A stretch of DNA of 64,000 nucleotides. It comes from Streptomyces tuirus. GTDB taxonomy: Bacteria; Actinomycetota; Actinomycetes; Streptomycetales; Streptomycetaceae. Location of the stretch: assembly GCF_014701095.1 (NCBI RefSeq), contig NZ_AP023439.1, positions 5,320,001 through 5,384,000 on the forward strand, read 5' to 3'. Under the pieces are notes generated by a model. It was not told the DNA's origin, did not search any database, and saw only the letters and a list, made by a program, of their open reading frames with translations. The position numbers and the translations under genes are program-made. Shown piece by piece: positions 63,992 to 64,000 of this stretch (its first letter is position 1; each line of letters starts with the position of its first letter).

Positions 63992-64000
63992 CCGCATGTT

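Overview
This 64 kb window is core chromosome of a Streptomyces-type actinomycete. The evidence is very high GC with strongly GC-biased third codon positions, frequent GTG and one TTG start, GTGA/ATGA stop-start overlaps, TAGRRT-type -10 boxes that sit just before start codons (leaderless genes), and typical gene content (BldK-like peptide transporter, LAL regulator, GGDEF-EAL proteins, DUF6191 and DUF4190 small proteins). From memory the gene order corresponds to the SCO5469-SCO5522 block of S. coelicolor; I could not check this. I saw no tRNA, rRNA, CRISPR array, transposase or prophage.

Left part (1-8.8 kb): a truncated MHS-type sugar/metabolite transporter, then a leftward glycine operon gcvT-gcvH-glyA-sdaA preceded by a tandem glycine riboswitch. 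It converts glycine to serine and on to pyruvate. Divergent from it lie a P-loop kinase-like gene and two SseB-family genes. 8.8-15.3 kb: a five-gene peptide ABC transporter (permease, binding lipoprotein, permease, two ATPases) with a long leader, closed by a strong hairpin. 15.3-28.4 kb: mostly housekeeping genes, namely a TRIC-type channel, a thioesterase, a FabR/DesT-like TetR regulator divergent from two small membrane proteins, cysteine desulfurase and MnmA (tRNA 2-thiolation) around a Tat-exported amidase, an alpha/beta hydrolase, DUF427, a methyltransferase-LOG pair, an SDR, a MetE-C-like protein and LigA.

28.4-50 kb: a membrane GGDEF-EAL protein (RmdB-like), gatCAB with a small embedded gene, a methyltransferase, an MMPL exporter, small membrane proteins, a large LAL/LuxR regulator translationally coupled to a 61-residue protein, a sugar dehydrogenase lipoprotein, an aldo/keto reductase, a 2-hydroxyacid dehydrogenase, and a second GGDEF-EAL protein (CdgC-like) with a degenerate EAL domain. 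These two c-di-GMP genes are the only ones in which I found an in-frame TTA codon, which suggests both depend on the bldA tRNA.

50-64 kb: amino-acid metabolism. ilvB-ilvN-ilvC is preceded by a 13-codon Ile/Leu/Val-rich leader peptide and an intrinsic terminator (attenuation), followed by serA, a PucR-type regulator divergent from proline dehydrogenase and P5C dehydrogenase, an AAC(2')-I-like acetyltransferase, a structured leader before a 43-residue basic protein, a Tat-exported purple-acid-phosphatase-like lipoprotein and leuB.

The most unusual structural signals are duplications around stop codons at three unrelated genes (TetR gene, amidase, proline dehydrogenase), a palindromic repeat apparently inserted in frame in the LAL regulator, and several short gene remnants.
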